Shown: positions 50,476-58,980 of the stretch, in pieces
How the letters are laid out: each line of letters starts with the position of its first letter
Position numbering within the stretch: the first letter of the stretch is position 1
DNA from: an uncultured Christensenella sp.
GTDB lineage: Bacteria; Bacillota; Clostridia; Christensenellales; Borkfalkiaceae
NCBI GenBank assembly: GCA_910577375.1
Contig: CAJTLT010000005.1
Coordinates: 1-64,000, forward strand
DNA length: 64,000 nt
Direction of reading: 5' to 3'
Position numbers and translations under genes: made by a program
The notes under the pieces: generated by a model
The model's input: only the letters and a program-made list of their open reading frames with translations
Databases searched by the model: none
Told to the model about the DNA's origin: nothing

Positions 50476-50913
50476 TTATAATTCTCTGCCGAGGACATAA
50501 TCAACCGAGCAGTTGAAAAACTTTGCTATTTTAATGATATTGTTGATTGAAGGCTCGTGATTGTTGTTTATCCAGTCGTAATAGCGAGGCTCGCTGAGTT
50601 TGCATTCTTTGCAAAAACGGTAACCAGTGAAGCCTTGTTGTTCTGTTAACTGTTTAATTCTTTCCCCAACGGGCGGACAAGGATTAAACGAAGTTGCGGA
50701 ACTTTCGGTTTCAAGCCCCAACAAAAAGTCTGCGGTGATATTAAAGTAATCTGCAATTTTTACGACCGTTTTTAAGGACGGCGCACGTTCGCATTTTAAC
50801 AGCCGAGTAATTGTTGACGGCGGAACGTCGATTGCTTTTGCAAAAGTATTGGGTTTGAAATTGTGGTCGAACAGAAGTGCGTCGAGAGTTTCGGCAAATT
50901 TTGACATATTCAT
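50476..50913 (-). CDS. XRE regulator with two helix-turn-helix domains
   Basis: From ATG 50913 this gives 145 residues with two Cro/CI-type helix-turn-helix units: residues about 5-70 (FAKAIDVPPSTITRLLKCER, then IADYFNITADFLLGLE) and about 80-145 (GYRFCKECKLSEPRYYDWINN, then IAKFFNCSVDYVLGREL). Tandem Cro domains in one chain are unusual and suggest a monomer with two half-sites, or a built-in dimer. The upstream region carries palindromes of its likely operator. ATG 50907 two codons later is an alternative. It is divergent from the small gene at 51022. Confidence 0.85.
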   Translation of the reverse strand: MNMSKFAETLDALLFDHNFKPNTFAKAIDVPPSTITRLLKCERAPSLKTVVKIADYFNITADFLLGLETESSATSFNPCPPVGERIKQLTEQQGFTGYRFCKECKLSEPRYYDWINNNHEPSINNIIKIAKFFNCSVDYVLGREL

Positions 50914-50920
50914 ACTATTT

Positions 50921-50973
50921 ATGCCAAAATTATCCCTCCACAATGGCAATATTGTACTTGATTTTGCCAAAAT
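50921..50973. promoter_or_regulatory. Operator-like repeats between the two divergent genes
   Basis: ATTTTGCCAAAAT (50961-50973) is a palindrome with 6-bp arms. Related half-sites occur at 50921-50930 (ATGCCAAAAT) and as GGCAAT near 50945. The central palindrome falls inside the -35/-10 spacer of the 51022 gene, so the regulator should repress that gene as well as itself. The binding protein is inferred. Confidence 0.55.
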
Positions 50974-50986
50974 GTAAGTATATAAT
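50958..50986 (+). promoter_or_regulatory. Promoter of the 70-residue gene
   Basis: TTGATT (50958-50963), 17 bp, TATAAT (50981-50986). The spacer contains the TTTTGCCAAAA palindrome. Confidence 0.7.
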
Positions 50987-51021
50987 TAATATATAAATAA
51001 ATTTCAGGAGATACTGTTATT

Positions 51022-51234
51022 ATGGAGAATGATAAGAATAAGAAAACCCCGCAGCAGAGGCTTGAGCTTATTTACGCCACGTGCGAGGGAAAAACGGACG
51101 CGGAACAAGTTTTGAAAGAAATTCTTCCGCTTATAGAGGATTATTTTGTTTGCAATGCGGAAATCGAAAATTCCGAGATAAAAGTGCAATTTTACAACGG
51201 GCAGAAATTCCGTATTTGCGTTAAGGAAGATTAA
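51022..51234 (+). CDS. Small protein, 70 residues, controlled by the XRE gene
   Basis: The frame has AGGAGA 13 bases before ATG 51022. The product (MENDKNKKTPQQRLELIYAT onward) has a charged N-terminus, a helical middle (DAEQVLKEILPLIEDYFV) and a beta hairpin (EIKVQFYNGQKFRICV). There is no membrane segment. It overlaps the end of convergent spoIIE by four bases. No family was recognised. Divergence from a double-HTH regulator with an operator in its promoter suggests a regulator-effector pair. Possibilities include a toxin-antitoxin-like or sporulation-linked protein, without proof. Confidence 0.6.
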   Translation: MENDKNKKTPQQRLELIYATCEGKTDAEQVLKEILPLIEDYFVCNAEIENSEIKVQFYNGQKFRICVKED

Positions 51235-53492
51235 TTTTCAAATATGCGCGTGCACAATACTGTCATATCGTCGGTTACGGTATGCCCGGTTTTATCGAGC
51301 GCGCCCGCAAGAATTTTATCCGCAAGGTTTTGCGGGTTGAGCGGTTTGAATTCCTGCAAAAATTCGTACAAGTCGGTTGAAGAGGGAAACGCGGAGGTTA
51401 TTCCGTCGCTCATAAACACGACGATATCGCCGCTTTTTAGCACTTCGCCGGAAACCGTGGGGCGCAGATTTTCAAGTATGCCGAGGGGGAGAGAAGAGCT
51501 TTCGAGAATTTTTATTTCTCCTTCGCGCAGAATTATACCAGCGGGCGAGCCTATTTTTACGAAATCCGCTCTGCCGCTATCGAGATTGACGGCGGCAATG
51601 TCTATGCAGGTGAACCTTTCGTCGCGGTTGAACGAAAGCAGTTTGTTGATTGTGTTTAAAATTGCGTCGGCGGGCATTTCCGCGCGGTAAAACGCTTCTA
51701 TAAGAGAGATTGCCGCTTCTGAAACCTTGCGGGCATATTCGCCGCTGCCCATTCCGTCGGAAAGCGCCATAAGGAAAGAGCGTTCGTTTATTCTTATGAC
51801 GGAGTGGGTGTCGCCCGAAACCTTTTCTCCGCTTTTTACGGCGTAGGCGACGCCGAAAGCCGCGTCGTAGCGCGGGGGCGCGGTGAATACGAGGCAGCTT
51901 TTTTCTCCGTCGTAAATGATTTTATCTTTTAAAACGTAGCGGCGTTTGAGCGTATCGGAAATTACCGCGGACATTGCTTTTAAATTTACTTTGCCGAGGG
52001 TTACGGCGCACAGTTCGCCGCCGCTTTCGCCGTCGAGATAGACTTCGGGACAGCAAATCCCTTGCGAGGAGAGCGCGCGTTTAACGCTTTCGGCGGCGCC
52101 TTCGAATGACTGAACGCGGCTTAAATCCACGGCGCAGCTTTTCATAACTTCGGCTACGCCTCTTGCTTGTTCCGCGAGCATTTTTCTGCCCGAACGCGCG
52201 TTTTCGGTTTCGGTCATATATCTGCGGTATTCGGAAAGCACCGCGTTGAGTTTGTTTAAAACTTCGGTGGGGCGGGAGCAGTTTACCGTCATTTCGGAGG
52301 GTAAATCGATTAGGTTTACTTTCCCTTTGACGCAGCCAGCGTCGATTAAGCGTTTGAAGCCCGAATATACGGAGCTTTTGGCGCAGCGTTCGGCGCGGTC
52401 GCAGCTTTTACAGCATTTTTCTTTCAGCTCGTAAAGCATACGCTCGCGGGCGGCTTCGTCGTTTATGTTTTCGTCAAGCGCGACGAAAGCGCATTCAATT
52501 TCCCTGAACACTTCGGATATGCGGTAAAGCCTTTCCCCCGTGCGGCGGCGGGAACGGATTACGGCGGTTTCAGGCAGAACGTTTGTGACGAGCAGGCGTT
52601 TTTTTAGTTCGGAGAGTTTTTCGTCTTTGGGGAGCGAGGGGAGCAGGCACGCGAGAAATAAAAGCAGGGCGTAGACGACTATCAGAGGGATTGCGCATTC
52701 GAAGCATTTTGCGAGATACATATAGCCGGCGGCGAGTGCGGCAACGGCTATACCGCTTGAAAATCTGCCCGCGCCCGAAAAGACGAGCGCGACCGTTGCG
52801 ATTATTATGTAAGCGGTCAATGGGGTAAGGCTTAGTTCTGCGGCGGAGAGAGGAAGAGCGGCGGCGAGCGATATTATGAGCACGGAGGGGGAACGGAAAA
52901 GCCGCGCGGCAAAGATTATTATGAAAGCTGAAAAGCAGATATAGAACGGAGCGCTGATAAGGGTGACCATACCCGCCCCGCAGACTGCGGAAACTACGCC
53001 GAGGCAGACGAGCTCGTCTTCTTTAAGGCGGCAACGCTGTAAGCGGAAAAGCAGGGCGTAAATCGTTTTAAAGCAGAAAAACGAGAAAACCATTACCACC
53101 CCCGCGGCAATCGAGCGCAGGGCATAGGGGTTTTGTATGTAGAAATCTCCGCCGAGCCACGGCGCGAAAACCGCATAGGGGGCAAGGGAAATCAAAAGGA
53201 AAGCCACGGCTTCGAAACGGATTTTTCTGCCCGTACGTCTGTAAAGGAAAACGATTACCCCCAAAAACAGCCCCGAAAACAAGGCGGTAAGGCTAAGAAT
53301 TAAGTTTAAGCTTACTATCGAGGCGAGTACGAAAAGCACGGGCGTTGCGATTATGTTCATACCGCAAAGCAGCATTGCAAAGAAAAGCCCCAAAGACATC
53401 GGCACGCCCTTTACGGCGCAGTTTAAAAATATCATTGCCGCGGTAAAGGCGGCGTATAAAATTACGGTTTTAAAATTGATTTTTAACGGCAT
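51231..53492 (-). CDS. spoIIE: Stage II sporulation protein E
   Basis: SpoIIE is the septal phosphatase that activates sigma F in the forespore by dephosphorylating SpoIIAA. The 753-residue protein has about ten N-terminal membrane segments (residues about 10-290), a central regulatory region with cysteines (KCCKSCDRAERCAKSS, about 345-360), and a C-terminal PP2C phosphatase (about 560-750) with ALSDGMGSGEYARKVSE and VVFMSDGITSAF holding the metal-binding aspartates. It is somewhat shorter than in Bacillus (about 827). It is not near ftsH/tilS here, where Bacillus has it. Confidence 0.94.
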   Translation of the reverse strand: MPLKINFKTVILYAAFTAAMIFLNCAVKGVPMSLGLFFAMLLCGMNIIATPVLFVLASIVSLNLILSLTALFSGLFLGVIVFLYRRTGRKIRFEAVAFLLISLAPYAVFAPWLGGDFYIQNPYALRSIAAGVVMVFSFFCFKTIYALLFRLQRCRLKEDELVCLGVVSAVCGAGMVTLISAPFYICFSAFIIIFAARLFRSPSVLIISLAAALPLSAAELSLTPLTAYIIIATVALVFSGAGRFSSGIAVAALAAGYMYLAKCFECAIPLIVVYALLLFLACLLPSLPKDEKLSELKKRLLVTNVLPETAVIRSRRRTGERLYRISEVFREIECAFVALDENINDEAARERMLYELKEKCCKSCDRAERCAKSSVYSGFKRLIDAGCVKGKVNLIDLPSEMTVNCSRPTEVLNKLNAVLSEYRRYMTETENARSGRKMLAEQARGVAEVMKSCAVDLSRVQSFEGAAESVKRALSSQGICCPEVYLDGESGGELCAVTLGKVNLKAMSAVISDTLKRRYVLKDKIIYDGEKSCLVFTAPPRYDAAFGVAYAVKSGEKVSGDTHSVIRINERSFLMALSDGMGSGEYARKVSEAAISLIEAFYRAEMPADAILNTINKLLSFNRDERFTCIDIAAVNLDSGRADFVKIGSPAGIILREGEIKILESSSLPLGILENLRPTVSGEVLKSGDIVVFMSDGITSAFPSSTDLYEFLQEFKPLNPQNLADKILAGALDKTGHTVTDDMTVLCTRIFEN

Positions 53493-53566
53493 GCACCCAT
53501 TATATAATAATGAAATGCGAAAAATTTGCGGGATAAAGTCGGTTTTTAGCGTTTTTGTTACAAAAT

Positions 53567-53600
53567 AAAAGGCGGTTTTTAAAGCCGCCTTTTTATTATT
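53567..53600. terminator. Terminator between spoIIE and mnmG
   Basis: AAAAGGCGG (53567-53575) pairs with CCGCCTTTT (53585-53593); both flanks have A/T runs. It mainly serves mnmG on the minus strand. Confidence 0.8.
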
Positions 53601-55458
53601 TGTTCATTGCGAGATATACCATTAAAACGGTGATATCCGCGGGGTTAACTCCCGAAATTCGCCCCGCCTGACCCAAAGTTACCGGACGGACGTGTTCCAG
53701 CTTTTCCCTTGCTTCGAGCCTGAGCCCCTGAATTTGTGAATAATTTATGTTTTCGGGGAGTTTCTTTTCTTCGAGTTTTTTTGCGCGTTCTATCTGCGCG
53801 CGGCTTTTGGAGAGGTAGCCTTCGTATTTTACCGTTGTTTCGGCGGTTTTGATTACGTCCTGCGGTTCGTTTGAAAGTATGCCGAAATGTTCTTTGATAT
53901 CTTTGCACGAGGCGCCGCGGCGGATTAAATCCGCATAAGTCACGCCGTGCATATTCCCGGTTATATTGTGCTTTTCGGCAAAGCTTTCCGCACTTTTGAA
54001 ATCTGCGCGGGAATTGAGTATTTCAAGTATATGTGCGTAGCAATTTTGTCTTTCTTTGAATTTTTCGGCGCGTTCGGCAGTGAAAAGCGAGGTGTTTTCG
54101 ATTTTGGGCGTCAAGCGGAAATCAGCCGTATCCTGCCTTAAAGCGATTGCGTATTCCGCGCGGGATGTCATCATACGGTAAGGCTCTTCGGTGCCTTTTG
54201 TAACAAGGTCGTCTATAAGAACGCCGATATAAGCTTCGTCGCGCCCCAAAATAAATGGAGGCTTGTTGAGGATTTTAAAAGCCGCGTTTACGCCAGCCAT
54301 AAGACCTTGGGCGGCGGCTTCTTCATAGCCCGAAGTGCCGTTAATCTGCCCCGCGGTATAAAGCCCTTTGACTTTTTTGAATTCGAGAGTGGGGAGAATG
54401 TCGAGGGTGTCTATGCAGTCGTATTCGATTGCGTATGCGTAACGCACGAATTCGCAGTTTTCAAGACCTTCCACCGAGCGGTACATTTCTTTTTGCACGT
54501 CGTGCGGCATTGACGACGACATGCCTTGAACATAGATTTCGTTTGTGTCCGCGCCCTCGGGTTCGAGAAAAATCTGATGCCGTTCTTTATCCGAAAAACG
54601 GACTACTTTTGTTTCTATGGAGGGGCAGTATCTCGGACCTGCGGAGGTTATGTTTCCGTTGTAGAGGGGGGAGCGGTCGAGATTGTTTAAAATGATTTCG
54701 TGCGTTTGTTTGTTTGTGTAGGTTATAAAACATTCGCGCGCGTTTTCGGGTTGGTTTTTATGCAGAAAGGAAAAGGGGGGAACTCCGTTTTCGCCGTTCT
54801 GTTTTGCGCATTTTGAAAAGTTTACCGTTCTTCCGTCGAGTCTTGCGGGGGTGCCCGTTTTGAAGCGGCGGACGGAAAAGCCGAGGCTTATAAGATTTTT
54901 TGTAAGCTTGTTTGCGGGCGCAAAACCGCTCGGGCCGCTCTTTTGGCGGTGTTCGCCCGTGACCGTTTCTGCGTTGAGATAAACGCCCGTTGCAAGGATT
55001 ACCGCCTTTGCGCGGAGTACGCCGCCGTAGGTTGTTTCAACCCCGCACACGACACCGTTTTTTGTGAGGATTTTTGAACATTCCCCCTGCAATATGCGGA
55101 GGTTTTGCGTGTTTTCGAGAGTTTTTTTCATCTCCCGATGATAGGCGTTTTTATCGCATTGGCACCGCAGGGACTGTACGGCTTCTCCCTTGCCCTCGTT
55201 AAGCATTCTTATCTGCAAGGCTGTTTTATCCGCGTTTACAGCCATTTCTCCGCCGAGCGCGTCGATTTCCCTTACGAGGTGGCCTTTTGCCGTTCCTCCG
55301 ATTGACGGATTGCACGCCATAAAGGCTATGCTGTCCGGATTGAGAGTGAGCATAGCCGTTTTAAGTCCTAACCGTGCCGAAACGAGAGCGGCTTCACAGC
55401 CCGCGTGCCCCGCGCCGACGACGATTGTATCGAATTGTCCTTCAACGAATTTTTTCAT
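53596..55458 (-). CDS. mnmG: tRNA uridine 5-carboxymethylaminomethyl modification enzyme MnmG
   Basis: MnmG (GidA) with MnmE modifies U34 of several tRNAs using FAD and NADH. The 620-residue protein has the FAD motif TIVVGAGHAGCEAALVSARLG (about 11-31), GGTAKGHLVREIDALGGEM, GPRYCPSIE and the C-terminal tRNA-binding helical region (YEGYLSKSRAQIER). Length is typical. It follows dnaA on the same strand with a gap of about 145 bases. mnmE is not beside it, unlike in most Firmicutes. Confidence 0.97.
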   Translation of the reverse strand: MKKFVEGQFDTIVVGAGHAGCEAALVSARLGLKTAMLTLNPDSIAFMACNPSIGGTAKGHLVREIDALGGEMAVNADKTALQIRMLNEGKGEAVQSLRCQCDKNAYHREMKKTLENTQNLRILQGECSKILTKNGVVCGVETTYGGVLRAKAVILATGVYLNAETVTGEHRQKSGPSGFAPANKLTKNLISLGFSVRRFKTGTPARLDGRTVNFSKCAKQNGENGVPPFSFLHKNQPENARECFITYTNKQTHEIILNNLDRSPLYNGNITSAGPRYCPSIETKVVRFSDKERHQIFLEPEGADTNEIYVQGMSSSMPHDVQKEMYRSVEGLENCEFVRYAYAIEYDCIDTLDILPTLEFKKVKGLYTAGQINGTSGYEEAAAQGLMAGVNAAFKILNKPPFILGRDEAYIGVLIDDLVTKGTEEPYRMMTSRAEYAIALRQDTADFRLTPKIENTSLFTAERAEKFKERQNCYAHILEILNSRADFKSAESFAEKHNITGNMHGVTYADLIRRGASCKDIKEHFGILSNEPQDVIKTAETTVKYEGYLSKSRAQIERAKKLEEKKLPENINYSQIQGLRLEAREKLEHVRPVTLGQAGRISGVNPADITVLMVYLAMNK

Positions 55459-55605
55459 TGTGCGGTTAAGTTGCCGTAACTTTGTCGGATAAATATTTGT
55501 TTTTTGCGACGGCGCCGTTTTGTTTTTGCTTTAAGTCCGATTTTCGGTTATATTGTTTTGCGGCGCAAGCGCGTTTTATTTTTGTGCAAGCGCGTTGTTA
55601 CGGAG

Positions 55606-56955
55606 TTATTTTTTCAATATTATGTTTTTGATGTCGTCAACGTCTTTTGCGATTTTATCGTTTACGCGGCACATTTCGTCCACCTTGTCGCGCGAGTACA
55701 GTATCGTTGTGTGGTCGCGCCCGCCGAGTTCTTTGCCGATTGATACGAGGGGAAGGCTGAGAAGCTCGCACATTAAATAACAGCAAATCTGGCGGGGGAT
55801 AACTATTTCTTTCTTCTTGCTTTTTCCGAGCAGGTCGTTTTTTGTTATGCGGTAGTAGCCCGTGAGAGCCGTTATAATGCTTTGGGGGGTGATTTCTTCT
55901 TTTCCGCTTTCCGAAACCGCCTCTGAAAGGGCGCTTCTTGCAAGCGAAATCGAGATAGGTTCTTCGTGCAGTTTCGACGCGAAGATTACTTTTGTAAGCC
56001 TGCCTTCAAGCGTTCTTACGTCGTCGCCCGAATCCTGTGCAAGGAAGGTGAGGACGTCGTCGGGGACGAGGCATTTCTTTTCCATTGCCTTGCGTTTCAG
56101 AATGGCAATTTTCGTTTCGTAGTTGGGGGGGAGGATATCGAAAAGAAGTCCGCCCGAAAATCTTGTTCTGAGCCTTTCTTCGAGAAGGGTTAACTCTTTG
56201 GGGGGATGGTCGGAAGAAATTACTATTTGTTTGCCCTTTGCGACAAGCTCGTTAAAGGTGTGGAAAAATTCTTCCTGAACAGCCTTTTTCTTTTCGATAA
56301 ACTGGATATCGTCGATAATGAGGACGTCGGCACTGCGGTAATACTGGCGGAGCTTGTTGCCCTTGTCGCGCGCGTCGGGCCCGCGGTTTGTGAACATATT
56401 GTCTATTATGTCGTTTGTGAACTGTTCGCTCGTGACGTAAACGACTTTGAGTTCAGGCTTTTCGGAAACGATTTTGTTTGCGATAGCCTGCATTAAGTGG
56501 GTTTTGCCGAGACCCGTGCCGCCGTAGATGAATAAGGGGTTATAAGTGCCCGCGGGGTCTTCCGCGACGGAGAGAGCGGCGGCGTAAACGAATTCGTTGT
56601 TTTTGCCGACGACGAAGCTTTCAAAGGTGTATTTTTTATCTAAATTGGTCGGCGCGGAAAAATATTCTTCGGTGGGGGCGTTGTAGGCGAAGCCGTCGCT
56701 GCCTTCTACTTTGAGGCGGAAATCGGAAATGCCGACGTCGGCTTTTATAATCGCGTCGCGCATCTTTTCCGCAAGGGTGCCCGAAATGTATTTGGCGAAG
56801 CTTTCCGTGGGGGTTTCGAGCACAATAAAGCGGCCGTCTATATCCACGGGAATGAGCTTTTCGATATACGTTGTGAAGTTGATGTACGAGATTGTTTCGC
56901 GCATCTTTTCTTTTATGGGGTTATAAATGAAATCGAAGTTCCCTTTTTCTGCCAT
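55606..56955 (-). CDS. dnaA: Chromosomal replication initiator protein
   Basis: DnaA opens oriC. The 449-residue protein has the N-terminal oligomerisation domain, Walker A FIYGGTGLGKTHLMQAIANK (about 140-160), Walker B VLIIDDIQFIEKKK, sensor and arginine-finger regions, and the DNA-binding domain IV with the signature GGRDHTTILYSRDKV (about 417-431). ATG 56955 has AAAGGA upstream. It is transcribed away from recF. No cluster of 9-mers near TTATNCACA was found in the flanking gaps, so oriC is not visible here. Confidence 0.97.
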   Translation of the reverse strand: MAEKGNFDFIYNPIKEKMRETISYINFTTYIEKLIPVDIDGRFIVLETPTESFAKYISGTLAEKMRDAIIKADVGISDFRLKVEGSDGFAYNAPTEEYFSAPTNLDKKYTFESFVVGKNNEFVYAAALSVAEDPAGTYNPLFIYGGTGLGKTHLMQAIANKIVSEKPELKVVYVTSEQFTNDIIDNMFTNRGPDARDKGNKLRQYYRSADVLIIDDIQFIEKKKAVQEEFFHTFNELVAKGKQIVISSDHPPKELTLLEERLRTRFSGGLLFDILPPNYETKIAILKRKAMEKKCLVPDDVLTFLAQDSGDDVRTLEGRLTKVIFASKLHEEPISISLARSALSEAVSESGKEEITPQSIITALTGYYRITKNDLLGKSKKKEIVIPRQICCYLMCELLSLPLVSIGKELGGRDHTTILYSRDKVDEMCRVNDKIAKDVDDIKNIILKK

Positions 56956-57058
56956 TTCGAGTGTTTAATCCTTTGAGTTTTTCCGAAAATTTTGTTATAA
57001 TAATATTGAAATCAATTATACAATAAAATCCCGTTAAAATAAAGTAATTTGACTTAAA
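56956..57058. promoter_or_regulatory. AT-rich divergent promoter region of dnaA and recF
   Basis: This 103-base gap is strongly AT-rich. On the minus strand TATAAT lies near 57014-57019 toward dnaA; on the plus strand TAAAAT-type boxes precede recF. There is one poor DnaA-box-like TTATACAAT but no cluster. Confidence 0.45.
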
Positions 57059-58144
57059 ATGCGCATAAAAAATTTGAATTTGAAAAATTTCAGAAATTAC
57101 GCCGAAGAGAGCATTGAATTTTCGGATGGGCTGAACGTTGTGTTCGGCAGAAACGCACAGGGCAAAACCAACTGCGCCGAGGCGGTGTTTTACCTTTGTA
57201 CGGGGGTTTCTCCGCGCAGTAAAAGGGATAAGCAGTTAATCCGTTCGGGCGAGGCTTGCGCGGAAATTTCGGCTGCCGCGGAGGGCAGATACGGAAAGAT
57301 GGAAATTTCCGCTAAAATAACCGAAAGCGGAAGGGAATTCAGACTGAACGGAAACAGGATAACCAAAAACGCGGATATTATGGGCAATTTGTTTTCCGTG
57401 TTCTTTTCCCCGCAGGAGCTGAGGCTTATTCAGGACGGACCTGACGAAAGGCGGAGGTTTTTAAACGTTTCAATTTCCCAGCTTTCCCGCCCTTATTATA
57501 CCGCGCTTTCCCGATATAATAAAATTCTGGAACAGCGCAACAATCTTTTGAAGAGCAGGGATTTGGATACCGTTTACGACAGTTTGCCCGTATGGGACGA
57601 ACAGCTTTGCAAGTACGCCGCGACGGTTGCGCGAAAAAGGGCGGAATATGTGGAGATGCTTGCCCCGCTTGCCGCGGAAGCCCATTCGCATTTGACGGAC
57701 GGCGCGGAAGAGCTGAAAATTTCCCCCGAAAAGAAATACAGGGGAAGCGAGGCGGAGCTTGAAAAAAGGCTGTTTGACGAGCTTTCCAACAACTATGACA
57801 GAGATATACGGCTCGGGTTTACCGCGTCGGGCCCGCACCGCGACGATATAGACATACTGATAAACGGAAACGACGCGAAAACGTTTGCTTCCCAGGGGCA
57901 GACGAGGACGGCGGCGCTTTCGATAAAGCTTGCGGAGGTGGAGATTTTTAAAAATCTTTCGGGCGAGTACCCCGTTCTTATCCTTGACGACGTTATGAGC
58001 GAGCTGGATTTGCCGCGCAGAAAAAAGCTTGTGGAGAGGACTTCGGGATTGCAGACTATTTTAACCTGCACGCACGCGGAGAGGGTGCTTTACGGCAAAG
58101 AGGCGAACAAAATAAAGATAGAAGCGGGAACGGTGAAAAGGTGA
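57059..58144 (+). CDS. recF: DNA replication and repair protein RecF
   Basis: RecF loads RecA at single-strand gaps. The 361-residue ABC-type ATPase has Walker A FGRNAQGKTNCAEAV (about 30-44), the signature region FASQGQTRTAALSIKLAE and Walker B LILDDVMSELD (about 303-313). KNLNLKNFRNY at the N-terminus is typical. It is separated from dnaA by 103 bases and is not followed by gyrB or preceded by dnaN. It overlaps the PHP gene by four bases (GTGA). Confidence 0.95.
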   Translation: MRIKNLNLKNFRNYAEESIEFSDGLNVVFGRNAQGKTNCAEAVFYLCTGVSPRSKRDKQLIRSGEACAEISAAAEGRYGKMEISAKITESGREFRLNGNRITKNADIMGNLFSVFFSPQELRLIQDGPDERRRFLNVSISQLSRPYYTALSRYNKILEQRNNLLKSRDLDTVYDSLPVWDEQLCKYAATVARKRAEYVEMLAPLAAEAHSHLTDGAEELKISPEKKYRGSEAELEKRLFDELSNNYDRDIRLGFTASGPHRDDIDILINGNDAKTFASQGQTRTAALSIKLAEVEIFKNLSGEYPVLILDDVMSELDLPRRKKLVERTSGLQTILTCTHAERVLYGKEANKIKIEAGTVKR

Positions 58145-58980
58145 CGGCGGATTGTTTGCGCGCGGATTTGCATACTCATACCGTTTATTCCGACGGAAAG
58201 CTGACGCCCGATAAAATAGTTGATTTTGCTTGCGGCGCGGGCGTGCGGCTTATCGCCGTTACCGACCACGACTGTATGCGGGCTTGTTCCGAGCTTAAAA
58301 CGCTTGCGGAGAACAGAGGGCTGTTCGCGGTGAACGGCATCGAGGTTTCCGCTTATGACGGGGATATAAAATTCCACACCCTCGGTTACAATATAGACGA
58401 AAAACGTTTTGCGCCCTTTTTGAAAAGATTGTTAGACAGCTCTTTTGAAAGGGCGGAAGAGATTGTTTTTAAACTGAACGGGCTTGGAATTAAAATAACT
58501 GCGGACGACGTTGACAGACAAAGATATTCCCTTGAAACGCCCGTACACAGTATGCACATTGTTTGCGCTGCGGCGGAAAAGGGGTATGCTGAAAATATTC
58601 GGGAGTTTTACAAAGATTATCTTGAATGCGGAAAGCCCGCGTTCAGCCGTATAGGGAGACCTTCTCCCGCGGAGGCGGTTGAAGCGATAAAGGCGGCGGG
58701 AGGAGTTGCGGTTTTGGCGCACCCCGCAAGGATAGGAACGACTGCCTTAAAGCTTGAAGAAAAAATCAAAAGTCTGAAAGCTTCGGGGCTTGACGGTATA
58801 GAAGTTTATTATACTACCCATACTGAAAGCGAGAAGGCATACTATTCTGAGCTTTGCGGCGGGCTGGGTCTTTTAAAGACCGGCGGTTCGGATACCCACA
58901 CAGAGGGCGGCGGGAGGAAAATCGGACAACCGGCGTTTTATGCGGAACCGCGGCTTTTGGAGAAATTGGGAATTGTTTAA
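58141..58980 (+). CDS. PHP-domain phosphoesterase
   Basis: This 279-residue protein has the PHP metal-site motifs RADLHTHTVYSDG (about 7-19), AVTDHD (about 38-43), a histidine in FHTLGYNID, LAHPAR (about 196) and GGSDTH (about 257). It is the YciV/RnaAM-like type of PHP protein, acting as a 5'-3' exonuclease on short RNA or DNA, or as a nucleotide phosphatase. The start GTG 58141 overlaps the recF stop. It overlaps the next gene by 8 bases or more. Confidence 0.9.
   Translation: MTADCLRADLHTHTVYSDGKLTPDKIVDFACGAGVRLIAVTDHDCMRACSELKTLAENRGLFAVNGIEVSAYDGDIKFHTLGYNIDEKRFAPFLKRLLDSSFERAEEIVFKLNGLGIKITADDVDRQRYSLETPVHSMHIVCAAAEKGYAENIREFYKDYLECGKPAFSRIGRPSPAEAVEAIKAAGGVAVLAHPARIGTTALKLEEKIKSLKASGLDGIEVYYTTHTESEKAYYSELCGGLGLLKTGGSDTHTEGGGRKIGQPAFYAEPRLLEKLGIV

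Noticed and set aside
56956..57058. oriC between dnaA and recF
   Set aside because: Only one poor DnaA-box-like 9-mer is present, so an origin cannot be claimed from sequence.
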